Counted from the stretch's first letter, positions 1 through 12,443 are shown. The stretch is 64,000 nt of DNA from Dichetophora obliterata (GCA_963920525.1 OY986435.1:98226115-98290114), one strand, 5' to 3'. Notes: generated by a model from the letters alone, not told the origin. A program made the numbers and translations.

Positions 1-1684
1 ATGAGTCAAAATGAAGCAATTTTTTCAAGTAAATAATACGTCATTTGAAAGAGTGTGAAAAATAAAATTAAAACAAAAAAATTTACAACAAAAACAACTT
101 TTGGCCTATTTTTTGAGCAAAAATTCGATATTTAAGATTATTTTTTTAAACAATATAAAACATTCAATTGTTAAGGAAACGGTAAATCTTTGCTTAATTT
201 TCCAAAGTTATTTAATTGAACTTTTAGACAAAGAGATAGCGAAAAATGTCTGGAGTGTTGGTTGAACATCTTAGCAATGTCTTAAATGACTTCTTACTCC
301 ATGTTCTTCCAGCTTTTTTAATTTAAATTTTATTTAAGAAAGTCTCTTTAAACGCTCATATTTCAGGTCAAAGGTCACTAATCGAAAAACCAACTATATT
401 GTGCACGCTTCCACATCCAGCACTCTCATTCGATACCCCATTTACCATTCTAGACCCTGCCACTCCTGTCATCTCAGAAATCCAAACTGAAATAAATATA
501 TAAGTAGATTCTTTTCATTTAAATGTTTCAAATATTTATTAACAATAGACTTTAAACTTCGAAATTATTTTTTAAGAACGTTTACCAAAGTAAAATATAA
601 GAAAAGAAACGAAAATATCGATTTAGAAATGGCTAAATTATTCGCTTTGGGAATCACGCTTTCTCATTTACATTAAAGCGAGTTCGTGTCTTAAGACTTT
701 TTGAAATTTTTTCAACTTTAAGCGCTCATATCTGCTAACGGTATCACCTATCAAAAATCTAACAATTTTGTGCATACCTCCAGCTCAAGACCTTTCTTAT
801 AATATATCAAGTGTTTCTGTAGCGTTTGTAGATTTGCTAGAATAAGGGGACCCTTACAGGAATAAATATATAGATAGATATAGATGTACTATATCTCGAT
901 AATATTTACCCCAGGAATCTCTTTTCGTTTCATATAAAAAACAAAATATTAATTTTGTTTTATTTTACACGAATAAATAATTTTTGAAAGATTTATAATT
1001 TTTTAAAATCATGTTTTAAAATAAATAGTTTTGGGTTTTACATTGTTCCAATTATTTTAGATTAAAGATTTTACTGATGAATTTCCTGACACCACATCTC
1101 GCAGTACTTTCTTAGCAATACGTATTAGCTAATGATCACACACTTTATAAATAATTTTACATTCATTCTCAACTTTACCGCAACCGGGCAAAATAACAAT
1201 TGCAAATAGACAACAAAACAAATAGTTTTCGCTTAACCTTACCGTTAATTCATATGCCGGTTTTTGTTCCAGCTTAAAAATATTTGTTTTTTTTTAACTA
1301 TTCTTCTGCTTTTTTACATGTCCGTCTATTTACCTGTATTCCACAGAGCCCGTCTACTACACATTTATTTAATTTAGCAATATAAATCAGAAAAAATGAC
1401 CTAAAGTCTTATACGAACTCTGCAAGAAGCAGTTTACTGTGCAAAGTAGATGTCATCAGTTTTTTAGCGGCCAGGTGTTGGAAGCCTCGCAGCTACTTTG
1501 GATTTAAGAAATATTTGGTTACGTAATGTGTCCATTTACCACTGGGCTGTTTTCAGTATGCTCTTTAAAGCAATCATTAATACATACTCAGAATGGGAGA
1601 ATATAAATGTGCAAAGCTACCCGACACCGCAAAAGAAACAATGAGAAACTCTATAGCAGAGGAAAAGAGAGATGAAGCTTTATA
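1..1684. other. AT-rich non-coding DNA, no gene seen
   Basis: Stop codons are dense in all frames. The only structure noticed is a short dispersed repeat (about 1485-1555, containing CTCGCAGCTAC and ATTTACCACTGGG) that recurs at about 26140-26225 in the same orientation. Confidence 0.6.
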
Positions 1685-3337
1685 CCTGATTCACAATACT
1701 GCGTTCGGTAGGTCGTGCGTTTCGACCTCAACCGTTGATCGTGCTTTATTCGTTAATTATCAACGAAGGGGTAAAGTACGATCAAAGTCTAACCTAACGA
1801 GTAGAGTGGAAAAATGTTCTACTCGGTCATGCGTTTGACATTGTTTGGTATGGCAAAGTTGCATTTTCATTGAGTTAGCTTTGGTGGGTATTTTTTCATT
1901 CCAATTGTAAACATGAGTTTTCATGGGATTTGCTGTATTATTAGAACTATTTATACTTAATGTGATTTTACTTTATGAAAATTATGGTATGCAAGTTTTG
2001 ATTAAGTGTGCACTATTTATAATTGAAATATTTGTACAAAATTATTTATAATAAATAAAATTAAAAATTGAGATTGATAGCACATATTTTGTTAGTATTA
2101 GTATTTTACGTGATTTTTTATTTTATCAGAACAGGTTATATTGAATTTGATTTAACTTAAGATTTAGAATTTCGCAACTTTCGCTCTACACTGTTTAATA
2201 CAATTTATAAATTGTGCCAATTATTTATTTTTAGTAGCTTTATATTTAGGTAGCTTTATTTTTAGTAAATAAAAGGCAGTAAGTTCTGGTAGAGAAAACC
2301 ATAAAAAAATTTTGGGCTGAAAAAATCAATTAATCAGGTAGTTATCGAGTTATCGATTTTTAAAATTTTGTTTCTTGCTAAAAGATCTGTTAAAAAACAT
2401 CTATTTCATTGCCATTATCCAATAGATCTGAAAAATTAGCATGTCATTTGAAAGGAAATTAATTGACCTTTTCAACAATATGCAATATAAATATCACTGC
2501 AAGAATATTTTACATTTAATAAGCAACTTTTCAGTATTTCTGCATTTTTTAATGAAAATAACCGCTATTTTCTACAAAATTTGCGTTTTAAAGGTACTAA
2601 AAATTTATTGTAATTTAAACCCTAAAGTTTACAGTTTCACTTGAAGTATGAAATTATTTACATTTTCTGCAGATTAAAAACTTTTCTATAAGAAAGCAGG
2701 AAAAGTAAGGTAAATATGCTTGAAATAACAACTTTCAACATCTTATTTTCCATAATCCATAGTAATAACAGTTTTTTTTGAAAAAATGGCGGCTTAATGT
2801 TAGCTATTATTTTACTTTTATTATTTCTTTTTATTTACGTATTATAAATAATTTGGCACGAATATTTAAATTTTATTAAATAATTTTGAATTCATCAAAA
2901 CTTGCATTTTTTTAAGTTGCAAATTGATGAATATTAATACGTAAAAAATCTTCACAAGTGCTGTTCCACTGTAGCCTTTTCCACATTCCGTGAACAGTTG
3001 TGTACTTTTGCACATTGAAAATTTTGACGGCTTTGAAAAAAGTGATAGTAATGTGCTCACGAACACTTAACTGCTCAATGCACAGGCAAGTGCACTGAAT
3101 CGTGAATACCCCATAAACTGTGCTGATAAAACTGTGCGTGAACTGTGCTGATAAAATAAAAAAATTCCGTGAAATGTGATAGTTTACATTGGCATCACCA
3201 CAGTTGATCAAAGTGACACATGCGCGACCTTGAACGCAACATTGTAAAGATAAAATTTTTAGGTCGTGCGTTTTGACAGTTCATCCCGTAAAGTTATTGC
3301 AAAACCGACCGACCGAACACTGTATTGCGAATCAGCC
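1685..3337. mobile_element. Non-autonomous TIR DNA transposon, 1.65 kb
   Basis: The left end CCTGATTCACAATACTGCG and the reverse complement of the right end GGCTGATTCGCAATACAG match over about 30 bp, including the following TTCGGTNGGTCG. The motif GGTCGTGCGTTT with a following GAC occurs just inside both ends in the same orientation (about 1708 and 3262), and a variant lies at about 1825. TTTAT lies beside both ends (1679-1683 and 3338-3342), a possible target duplication one base out of register at the left. No transposase is readable. Superfamily not assigned. Confidence 0.55.
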
Positions 3338-3456
3338 TTTATGCTGCTTGTGTGTCTAGCAATTTAACGAAGCAATAGGGGTATTCACGATTCATAACTG
3401 CTGCATGGATTCCTGCAATTGATAGGTCGTCTTTAGACAACGTATCCTATGATTCT

Positions 3457-4480
3457 ATGGACTTTGACCACGCTGCTTCGCTGGGAACTTCCACTGCAGC
3501 GAATCATCTCTTGCTACTTAGTCAGGGCGTCGACGACTGCTCAACTAAACGGATGAGGCATAGCTGTTCTCCGACTCCTCTGCTTAATGCTGACAACGGA
3601 TGTCGTAAGACGCCGTACAAGGTAGCTTTAAATAACAAACATTTTAATAATAATAATAGATTCGCCATTTTGGGTGAGCTTGATATTGATTAAACAAGTT
3701 CTAGTGGCTCATTAAATGTAAAAAAAAAATGTGAATATGAATAATTGTACCAGTAGCAGTGGGGTGCAATCCGCGAAAAAGGAAACTTGCCCTCCTATTT
3801 TTTTGTTTTACGTTAATATTAAGAATCTAATAATCCGGCTTAACGCCCTAGAGCCTAAAGTGGCATTTAAAATTAAAAATATTAGCAGATTTAAAAGCAA
3901 GCTCTTTTTGGAAGATTATGTGGCATACGCCGATAGGATGGCTTTTCTTAACGAAAAACAAATTGGCTCCTATTCCTTCACCCCAAAAAACCAAAAGCAA
4001 GTTGCCTTGAGTTTACGTGGTATTTTTTATACAACAGAATATTCTGAAATTCAGGAGGCTCTCGATGAGATTGATCCGGAGACAGTAGATAAAGTTTTAA
4101 AATTATCGACTCCTTTTTCGACCAATAACAAAATTGAAACTGGTCTATTTCTTATTTCTCTTAAATCGGGCAAGAAGTTGGGAGACATCAGCCACTTCAG
4201 GTATCTGCTGAGTCAGTCAATATCTTAGGAATCTCCCAAATCAAGAACAAGGAAAATTCAGTGCAGACGATGCCAGCACTGGGGCCATTTAGCGCGCAAC
4301 TGCAACCGTCAACACATTGGTGTGAAGTGTAGCGAGAGGCATGATCCTGGGGAGTGCTCGCTTAATCAGGTAAACGATGCGGAGCCCTTCTGCAATAATT
4401 GCAAACAGACTGGGTTTCCTGCGAATTGACAGGGTTGCGAGGTTTTAAAAAAAAATGTGGCTTTTGAAAAAAAAACAACT
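3457..4480 (+). pseudogene. LINE ORF1 (gag) pseudogene, Jockey type
   Basis: Fragments in three frames. From the ATG at 3457 the reading ends in RFAILGELDID, a motif typical of Jockey ORF1 N-termini. A second block from 3731 starts the conserved gag core at PPIFLFYVNIKNLI and runs to 4228. A third, shifted frame (about 4228-4440) gives zinc knuckles: CRRCQHWGHLARNC, then a degenerate second knuckle beginning VKCSERHDPGEC, then FCNNCKQTG. ORF1 proteins of this clade bind the element RNA. The frame breaks at about 3693 and 4228 and the in-frame stop after GFPAN make it non-functional. Confidence 0.7.
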
Positions 4481-4639
4481 TAGAGATGTGGCTGACCTAA
4501 AAAAGACTGCTCAACGTAACACTGCTCATGCAGTTTCAGACCTAGCTCTTTTTAATCCTAAAAAGTCTTTTGCAAGCCTTTTTTATTCGCAGGCTGCCCT
4601 GTCTATTAAATACTTTACAGAACCATGATATTGATTCTG

Positions 4640-7219
4640 GCTTTATCCAAGAGGCGATTATGATTTCGTCTACGGCAATTCTTCTGTTGCAGTAGCAGAA
4701 GTGTTAAAAAAATTTTTTCATATTCTCGCGTCTTAATTCAGGGAGTCTCCTTTCCCCATTGTTTTGTTCAATTGAACAACTCAGGGCCCGGTACGCATTA
4801 GAATTTTTTAGTTGGATCCATCTTCACTCCGTGCAACTTTTCTTCCTCACAACTATACTCGGGGCTTAGTGAAATTTTGAAATTATCTAAAAACTTTGAA
4901 GGCTCTGTTATTGGAGGTGACTTCAATGCGAGAAATTCGTCTTGGGGTGACAACTTCGATAACTTTAATGGTAAAATCTTTTTAAAGTGGTTGCAGGATA
5001 ACTCTCTTAACTTCTTAAGAATATCGGATAGCAAACCGTCGTTTCCATCCGCTGCCTTCTTCCTCGATCACTTTCTAATAAGTTCGAATCTCATTGATCG
5101 TGTCAATAAAAACTGTTCAATATCAAGCCTCCCAACTTTTTCGGATCACTTCCCAATCCGTCTTAGTTTAAATCTTAATGAATTTGAATTTCTGTCCAAT
5201 TTGCCTCGATTCTTCACCTCTTTTAAAAAACCAACTGGTCCCAGTTTAGACGCAACCTTGAAATAGCTTTATCCAACAATATTCCAGCAACCAACAGCAA
5301 CTTACAAAAGTCCGATATTGACCTGCAGATCGATAAATTTTCTTCGTTAATCGATTCTACCATCTCTCTTCATTCAGAGAAAATTAAATGCAAAAGAAAT
5401 AAATTTTTTGTCTCCGACAATATTTTGACATTATTTAAAATTAAATACGCCTGGCAGAAAGAATTAAAAAAAATGTTTCATAGGGATTTTAACAGATTCA
5501 GCGCCGAGTACAAGCTCTTGTCAAATCAAATTCAATTGCTTAAGATTATAATAAACGAAAAGTTCATCTCGAACAAGCTATAGAATTTGGGAAAAAACTG
5601 GAACTGATAAAGCCTGGTCCCAATGCGTATAAACAAATATTCAAGATTGTTGGAAACAAGAAAACAGTGCCTTCAGAAATATCGGTTAACGATTTAGTTT
5701 TAAAGGAGGAGAGAGATAGACTAGAAGCCTTCCGTCTTCACTATCAGGAAATTTATTCCGAATGTATCACTGACAGAAATGATGTTAATGCCATTAAGAA
5801 TAGAATAGCTGACACTTTTTCTCATCTTCCGAATGCAGTGTACAATTTTAGTGATAACTTTAGCTCCTTTAATAATAACTTGATGATTTTCATTTTATTA
5901 TAACTGATTCCCTTAAATATATTGTTAAAAATATTAATAACAAAAAATCTGCCGGCTTAAAGTTTCCAATTTTATAATTAAAAGGCTTCCGCCCGTTGCA
6001 TTTAAATTCTTAACCATTATATTCAACAATTGCTTGAATATCGGTTACTTTCCTGATAGGTGGAAAGTCGCTAATATAATTCCTTTACGAAAAAAAGCCA
6101 ATAGTATCAATATTAATAATTTTCGTCCCATTTCAATGCTTTCTTATCTCGGAAAGGTCTTTGGACATATTATAAAATTGAAAATGAATCTAAACATTGA
6201 TGATAATTATATACCCTCCTTTAAATTTGGATTTAAAAAAGCACATTCTACTTCTCATGCATTATTACTTTTCCATGATAATATTGTACGAAACCTAAGG
6301 GGAAAAAGTGCACGGTTGCGGTATCGCTAGATATAAAGAAAGCGTTTGATAAATCTTATCATGACAGAATACTCTTTAAATTCGTTAACATTGGATTTGA
6401 TCTATTTTTACTAGAAATTTATTAAAGTTTTTTTCTGACAGAAAGTTCTGTGTTCAGATTAATAAAATGGTTTCTGACATCGGCCTGGTTGGGAGCGGTG
6501 TTCCTCAGGGGTCTGTGCTGGCTCCACATTTTTTTAATATTTTTTTACATGACTTCCCACACGTATTGTCTGGCTCGAGGAGGATCCTGTACGCTGACGA
6601 CTGGGTCATCTTCGATCATCATGAATCTCCTGTGACCGCACTAAATAGGGTCTCAAATCATCTTCAAAGCATTAATGAATTTTACAAAAACTGAGTTATC
6701 CGAATCAATGCTTCGAAATCCGAAGCTATTTGTATCAGAAACGCGTCTGGCAAATGCAGTAGAAAAGTTATACCTGAAAGCAGGAGTCTAAAGCTATTCT
6801 TAAATGGTACTGAGATTTTCTACAAAGACAATATCAAATACATCGGTATAAATTTTGATAAGCTGCTCAAGTTTAACAAACACGCAAGATTAAACATTAA
6901 GAAAGGGCATTCTTTAATTAGATTGCTCTCCAGACTCCTTTATAATAAATTTTTAAGCCAAAAATCAAAGCTTTTGATTTACAAAGTTAGCAAACGTTCT
7001 GTTTTGCTATACGCGTATCCGATCTGGTTTACAATATCTCCTATAGTAGCTAAGGAATTAGAAATCCTAGAACGAAATGTATTGAGACGTTGTGTAAACA
7101 AGAATTTCGAGTCATTTGTTAAACGTTTCTCAAATAAGTTCATATATAGAAAAGTCATGGTTAGCCCTGATATGCCGATACGCCTTATCGCTACAAAAAA
7201 AGTTTATCGATTTAAATAA
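4640..7219 (+). pseudogene. LINE ORF2 (endonuclease-reverse transcriptase) pseudogene
   Basis: Endonuclease block 4877-5266 contains VIGGDFNARNSSWGD and SDHFPIRLSL, the GDFN and SDH motifs of APE-type endonucleases. The reverse transcriptase follows in broken frames: NFRPISMLSYLGKVFG (about 6118), a fingers/palm stretch with AHSTSHALLLF, then GVPQGSVLAPHFFN (about 6497) and RRILYADDWVIF with the catalytic YADD (about 6587). The C-terminal thumb region ends near 7219. Frameshifts at about 5266, 5903, 6330 and 6694 interrupt it. Family assignment to Jockey rests on domain order and the gag type. Confidence 0.7.
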
Positions 7220-7655
7220 TGCCGGGAGCAAGCATTGTATTCACTCTCTCAGACAAAGTGTATCAACATATCATTCACATGGAATATTAACTCAGATCTA
7301 ATTGCTTCGCTCATTTTTTATATTGGAATAACACAATCATAGTTCTAAATCCTCTCTTCATTGTATATCACTTAAGATATTTCTGTATTATAAAGTGTCA
7401 AGGCAAAGTCTCAATAAATATAATTGAATAATGATTTTTTATGTTTGGTTTTTTTTTTTGGCTACTTTATAAATTTAAATTTTAGTAGCATTTAAGAGAG
7501 GTTTAAAAAAAAGGATGCAAGATTTTAAGTTAAACATTAAACTTTATATTAGAGAAAGAATTACTAAAATCGGTTTAATAGTTTTTAAGTTTAGCGTCGT
7601 CGCAGATACGTGAGAAGCCTTTAATATAATAGTATAGATTACATGAATGTAGTTA

Positions 7656-8210
7656 AAACTAGTAAGGAATTATCTTCGACTAGGCCGAAGTTAAAATACC
7701 CCACGGCCGAATTAGAGTATATATAAAGTCTTAAGCAAACTGTTAAATATATTTAAAGAGATTTTCCCGTTTTGGTTAAGTCACTTTGTATGGGAGGTAG
7801 GTGTGGTTTTCATCTGATTTTTACAAATTTAATACTCAAAATAAATATTAAATATCTAAGTCACTGTGCGAAATTTGAAGTCATTAAATTGATTTTTGTG
7901 GAATTTAAAGAGATCTTACCGTTTTGGTTAAGCCACTTTGTATGGGAGGTAGGCGTGTTTTTCATCCGATTTTGCTCAGATTCTAATTTGACCTCCATTT
8001 TTGTATAAAAAGCTTATATTTTGAATTTCGTTATGATAGCTCAAAAATTACGGCTGCTATCGTGGACACAGACGGACTAAATCGACACAGGAAGTGATGC
8101 TGATCAGGAATATATATACCTTTCTATACCGGCCACGCCTCCTTATCGGCGTTACAAATGGAGTGACAAAATTAATATACCCCCATTACGTTTTTTAAGC
8201 GTGGGGGTAT
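7656..8210 (+). repeat. 555-bp dispersed repeat, copy 1
   Basis: Nearly the same sequence occurs inverted at 24766-25314. It begins AAACTAGTAAGGAATTATC, contains an internal direct duplication of 152 bp (units starting at 7752 and 7904, each with TATGGGAGGTAGG), and ends in a hairpin-forming ATACCCCCA...TGGGGGTAT (8177-8210). A readable frame through the duplication is shared by both copies but has no recognisable domain. The style (CGTCTGTGTCCACGATAG-like and GGCCACGCCTCCTT segments) is that of fly interspersed repeats. Superfamily not assigned. Confidence 0.7.
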
Positions 8211-9876
8211 AAAAATAGTTAGTTTAATTTCCAAAGTTTGTCTGATTTTTACCTCTTCAAACACAAAATTGTCACTTGCAGCTTCATCAACTGTTTAGGT
8301 AGAGATGTCAAACTTTGTGAGAGTTATTTTTACTAGTGATGAATAAAATCATACGAAAAAATAATACTGCCAAGTGACTGCTTCATACCAAAAAAGCCAT
8401 TGCTGGAGGTGCCCCAAAGACGGAGGAACCCTAGTCTCCCCTACATACATACATTAAAAGAAAATAAAAACAAAGAAACCAATGAACTTGAGAACCTCCT
8501 CCTTATTGAAGAAGGTTAAAAAGTGTTAATAAAAACAATAATGAATACCTAATTTGTACCTATTTTTGTTAATTTTTGTTTAACCTACTACTACTGGTTA
8601 AAACTACAGCCCAAAATCAAAGTCAAAATAAGGCTTGAATACTCAAGGCAGGACTATTAAGGTTAAGCTGAGAAGCTGCCTTCGGCTTGTGTGAACAAGG
8701 ACAAAATATTTTGAAGAAGTCAATTTTGTACGTGTTAGCTTCGTAAGCTGACGATGTATCACACACAAACTGCCAGTTCCTCACGTTAATAAGTTTTGCT
8801 AAAATTGGTTTTGAGTTTATAGAAAACTATCTTTAAATATTAATTAGGCCAATTATTTGTTTTAACCTGAAACCCAAACACCATTTCTCACATTTCGCCT
8901 TCTCCCTCCCCTCCAATTTATATTAGCTCACACATATCCTAATCACAAACAGCATATTTCAATAATAAATAAAATATTAAAACTAGTTACTTACAAGCTA
9001 ATATGACGTTTTTTACGCAATTCTTGTATACAATAGCTTTTTGGAATTTAGCTAAAACGCCACGATCTCGAGTTGAGATGACAGACTCTCCCCAGGCAAA
9101 CTAAAAACTGCTTGCCAAATTGATATATTTACAGCATTATTTGTGAATCGTCAGTGTTGACAAATTAATGAGCTTTACTTCACACCTTCTTACCCATGAG
9201 ACGTATAACACCTAACACCACAGATTACTATCATGCGAAGAACGGGCAGAAGCAGTAGAAGTAGAATGAAGGTATTTGAGTGCAGTGTCTTTGGAATATC
9301 TTTAGAATCAATTTCGTTTGATAGCTTCAATTGATTTTGATTTATTCCTTCACCCTTTTCTCCTTCCTTCCCATTTTGACGACGCGCTCATAACTTAGAA
9401 GATATGCATACTTAAATATTTGTACACATTTCGTCAATAAATATAAGTCATACCATGCATTGCTGTATACATTTCCAGACAAACATATCTAATATACGTT
9501 TCTTATTCTGTAACTAAAATTTTTTAGAAGTTCATTTAATTTTTTTAAGAGTATGTTAAGCTACCTCGATATTTTTAACAAATTAAACCATTGCCAATAA
9601 TTTCTTCATTTACGTAAATATGTCTTCTTAATAAAAAATTCAAAAGTGAAATTTTTTGTAGAAATAGTTTAACAAACTTTTTTTTAGAATTCATAGTATT
9701 TTTAAGTATATTTTTTAACGTTTAAACTTTAAAATAACTATATTATTTTCCTGATTTATAACAAGAGTTTTCTTCAAAAGAAGAAATTAAATGAAAATAA
9801 CAAGAACTTTTGACTATACTCCTACAATATACAGTGATGTGCAAAGAAATAGGGACACCTGTATTTTTATATTTAA
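8211..9876. other. Non-coding, no gene recognised
   Basis: AT-rich DNA with no sustained frame. A Tc1-like looking half-terminus (CAGTGATGTGCAAAGAAATA, from about 9830) is seen without a partner. Confidence 0.5.
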
Positions 9877-10568
9877 AGGCCTGTTTCCAGCTCTCAAGTA
9901 AAGCTTATTTTCATACATAAATCTGAAAAGTAATCGAAAAGTAATTTTTCCTTGTCAAAATTACTTGAAAGAGAATCCAGCTCGTAAGAAAAATTTTCTG
10001 TTCTAACTACTTTTTTTTCATTGAAAAGTGACAACGGTAACACTGTGAATGTCAAGAAATATATGCAAGTTATATTATTACTTCAAGTAAAATTTTGGCA
10101 ACCAACATTCAAAGGTAAATAATTTTATTGATATCATTGATTAATTGATTTAAAATTAATAAAAGAATATTTTAGACATGCACATGAACATTTCTACGGA
10201 GGGAGAAGAAGAGGCAGTCAATTTTGAGGGGCAGATGTCTTCCGAGAAGCGGTCGAAAGCTGTCCGGAAGAAGCGGTCTGCCAACATGTAAACAAAATGT
10301 AATAAAATGTAAACAAACGCTTTTCTCTATTACTTACCTTTGCAATTCAGCCATTACTCATTTAATGAATTATTTCAATATTTATTGCAACAAATTTATT
10401 TCAATGTTTGATGAAAACAAATCAGCCTAAATTTTCAATACAAAGTGATACAATGCTGGAACTGTCAAAACTCTCGCCGTCAAAATTACTTGTCTACTAC
10501 TTTTTTACACTCAAGAAACTTAAGTAACTTTTTTCTTGAGTAATTACTTGAGAGCTGGATAGAGACCT
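9877..10568 (+). mobile_element. PIF/Harbinger-like non-autonomous element, copy 1
   Basis: Terminal inverted repeats of about 26 bp (AGGCCTGTTTCCAGCTCTCA at the left, AGGTCTCTATCCAGCTCTCA read from the right) are flanked on both sides by TAA (9874-9876 and 10569-10571), the 3-bp target duplication of the Harbinger superfamily. A second copy sits inverted at 42428-43113 with the same TAA flanks. Inside is a short coding relic at 10178-10291. Confidence 0.75.
10178..10291 (+). pseudogene. Conserved 37-codon coding fragment inside the Harbinger-like element
   Basis: ATG at 10178 to TAA at 10289. The peptide begins MHMNISTEGEEEAVNFEGQ and continues with a basic stretch SSEKRSKAVRKKRSANM. It is preceded by TATTTTAG, a possible splice acceptor, and it ends at CATGTAAAC, where GTAAAC could be a donor, so it looks like one exon left from a longer element gene. 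The copy at 42710-42820 region (minus strand) is open over the same stretch with one residue change (K to N). No domain recognised; in this superfamily such pieces often come from the Myb/MADF-like second protein, but that is inference. Confidence 0.4.
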
Positions 10569-10571
10569 TAA

Positions 10572-11246
10572 AGCTGCATGAATTTTATACACGGTGCCCC
10601 AGAAATATCATTTATTCCCTCGGTTTGTGACTCCCCATAATTATTTGAGTAAAAAAATGCAATGATGATGGTCACCCCTTCCCTCTTTGGGAGCTAGAGA
10701 GGAAAAACTGGAAAATAAGTGTCATTACATTTTACTCCATATTTAATGTATTTTTTATCCGCTTTCCAGAGTTTATAACTTATTAGTAATAAAGTTAATC
10801 AAGTAACATGAAGTTGCTTGTAAAACATATTCGAAAAGTCACCTTTAAGAAAGTTATTAGCAACTAAATTCTAAAAAAAATTTTAATCCAACTTTGATAA
10901 CAAATATCTCGAATATTAAATAAATTTTTTAAATATTTTTATGATGTAACTTTTTTTTTAATGGTAAAGTTTTTTATTGACTTGGTTTTTGATCTTGCCA
11001 TAGTACTTGAGTACTCAATGCAAACACAACTACTTTCTTATTTTAAATTACTACATGTAAAACAGTTAGCATTTAGTGCGGTGCGATTAGAAAACGGTTT
11101 TTGTATCATTGATTTGAAGGTCATGTAGTCTCCTTTTCAAGATGCTATTCCACCTCAAATTTATTCTTGGTTATATAAGCATATATTTGTGGTTTTTTAT
11201 AAAGGATTTTGTTTGAAGTTTCATCTATATTCTTTAAATTATAAAA
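10572..11246. other. Non-coding, nothing recognised
   Basis: AT-rich DNA between the Harbinger-like element and the THAP relic; no terminal repeats or frames stand out. Confidence 0.5.
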
Positions 11247-11700
11247 ATGGCAAAAAGAAGTGGTGAAATTTGTCGGACAACGTGGAATAAAGAAAATTTA
11301 AGTTTTTTAATGTTCAAAGTGATGACGTGAAGAGGCAAAAGTGGGTCGAGTCTTGTGGGTTAGACTTGGAATTTACAGGAAAAGTTTGAGAAAAACATTT
11401 TTCAGAAACCGATTTCATCAACGCTCCACGTTATTTGTGCTGCAAGCCACCACGTTTAATGCCGAATGCTGTTCCGTCGTTGCAGTCATTTGGTACAAAG
11501 TGGTTCATGTGGCAAAAAACAACGTTCGATGCTGAATGCATTACCTTCCTAGCAAGTAAGTTTAATGGTTTAAAAATTGAGCACTTTCCCAATTTAAAAA
11601 AAATTTGATTTGTGTTCGTCCATTGCCGTAGCAAACGATATAAAGAAATTCTTTATAAGATACAGAATGCAAATGAGAATCAAATTCTTGAATAAAAAAT
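11247..11700 (+). pseudogene. THAP-domain protein relic (P-element-like or THAP gene)
   Basis: From an ATG at 11247 (MAKRSGEIC...), a one-frame shift leads into SDDVKRQKWVESCGLDLEF, EKHFSETDFINAPRYLC and KPPRLMPNAVPSLQSFG. This is the order of THAP landmarks: P/x-D-xxRxxW, the C-x-x-HF block (first Cys of the pair lost here) and the closing AVP motif. THAP is a zinc-binding DNA-binding domain found in P-element transposases and host proteins. A partial second copy of the AVP segment follows at about 11505. Downstream (11580-11700) a decayed frame is rich in K, E, N and L, possibly the coiled coil that follows THAP in these proteins. Stops and shifts make it non-functional. Confidence 0.6.
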
Positions 11701-11906
11701 TGAAAATTCAAAAAATCAAACAAAAAATTATGGGCAATAAAAAATTAGTCAAGATTATACTACTTCAAACCTTATTTATTTCATGAAAGATACATAAATC
11801 CTCATTTCATCTTATTTACCCTTCATAAAATTCCTTTTCCATGTGTTTACCCCAGAAATAACATTAATAAAGAAAACTGGCAGCTCTAAAACACACTTCG
11901 ACGTTA

Positions 11907-12443
11907 GGGCTGTTCACATTTAAAACCGCTCATCAAATCGATCATTAACTGATTTGACAAATGATTTGACCAACAGAATTTGTATTGATTTGATGGCGAT
12001 TTGACGAGTGTGAACACTCATCAAATCGTTGGTCAAATCGTTTGATGAAAATCAAAATTTTTTTGATTTTTCTGCTGATTTGACGAATGATTTGACGATT
12101 GTGTAGTACGATTTTATCAGTTCAAAAAAGTTTTCAACCTGAGCACATCGCGGCAAAAGAAGGAGCGGAAGATAATAATAGCAAAATAATAATAAATAAC
12201 TGTTGCAAATAATTTATAATAATTTATAAAATAATTTCATCTTCTTCCGATACGATTTTAATAACAAGTCGTATTAAAAATTTTCCGTCATCGCGTTCAA
12301 GATAAAATGAAATATCTTCGGTGAAATATCTTCGGTGTTCAAGATGAAATGAAATTTGACGAAAAATTTGATGAGTCTAAACACTTCTGTGGTCAAACGA
12401 TTTGACAAATGATTTGATGAGCGGTTTGAAATGTGAACAGCCC
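11907..12443. mobile_element. Non-autonomous TIR element, 537 bp, GGGCTGTTC termini
   Basis: Left end GGGCTGTTCACATTTAAAAC and the right end read inward, GGGCTGTTCACATTTCAAAC, match for over 30 bp (continuing CGCTCATCAAATC). The sequence TA lies on each side (11905-11906 and 12444-12445). The interior is dense in the motif ATTTGA/TCAAAT with CGATTTGAC or TGATTTGAC. No coding capacity. TA could be a target duplication, or part of a longer one that has decayed. Confidence 0.7.

Larger units (their letters stand above)
3348..7440 (+). mobile_element. Decayed Jockey-type non-LTR retrotransposon (LINE)
   Basis: Order on the + strand is gag-like ORF1 with CCHC zinc knuckles, apurinic endonuclease, then reverse transcriptase, as in the Jockey clade. 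The 3' end lies near AATAAATATAATTGAATAATG at about 7420-7440. The 5' end is approximate; the element directly follows the TIR element ending at 3337. Several frameshifts and stops show it is dead. Base composition matches the surroundings, which suggests age. Confidence 0.75.

Noticed and set aside
3096..3400. Inverted phrase GGGGTATTCACGATTC at 3098-3113 (minus) and 3378-3393 (plus) as ends of one element
   Set aside because: The two copies face away from each other, so they do not bound an element; probably unrelated ends brought close.
9828..9870. Tc1-like terminus CAGTGATGTGCAAAGAAATA
   Set aside because: No inverted partner or transposase was found; a single end could be chance or a fragment.
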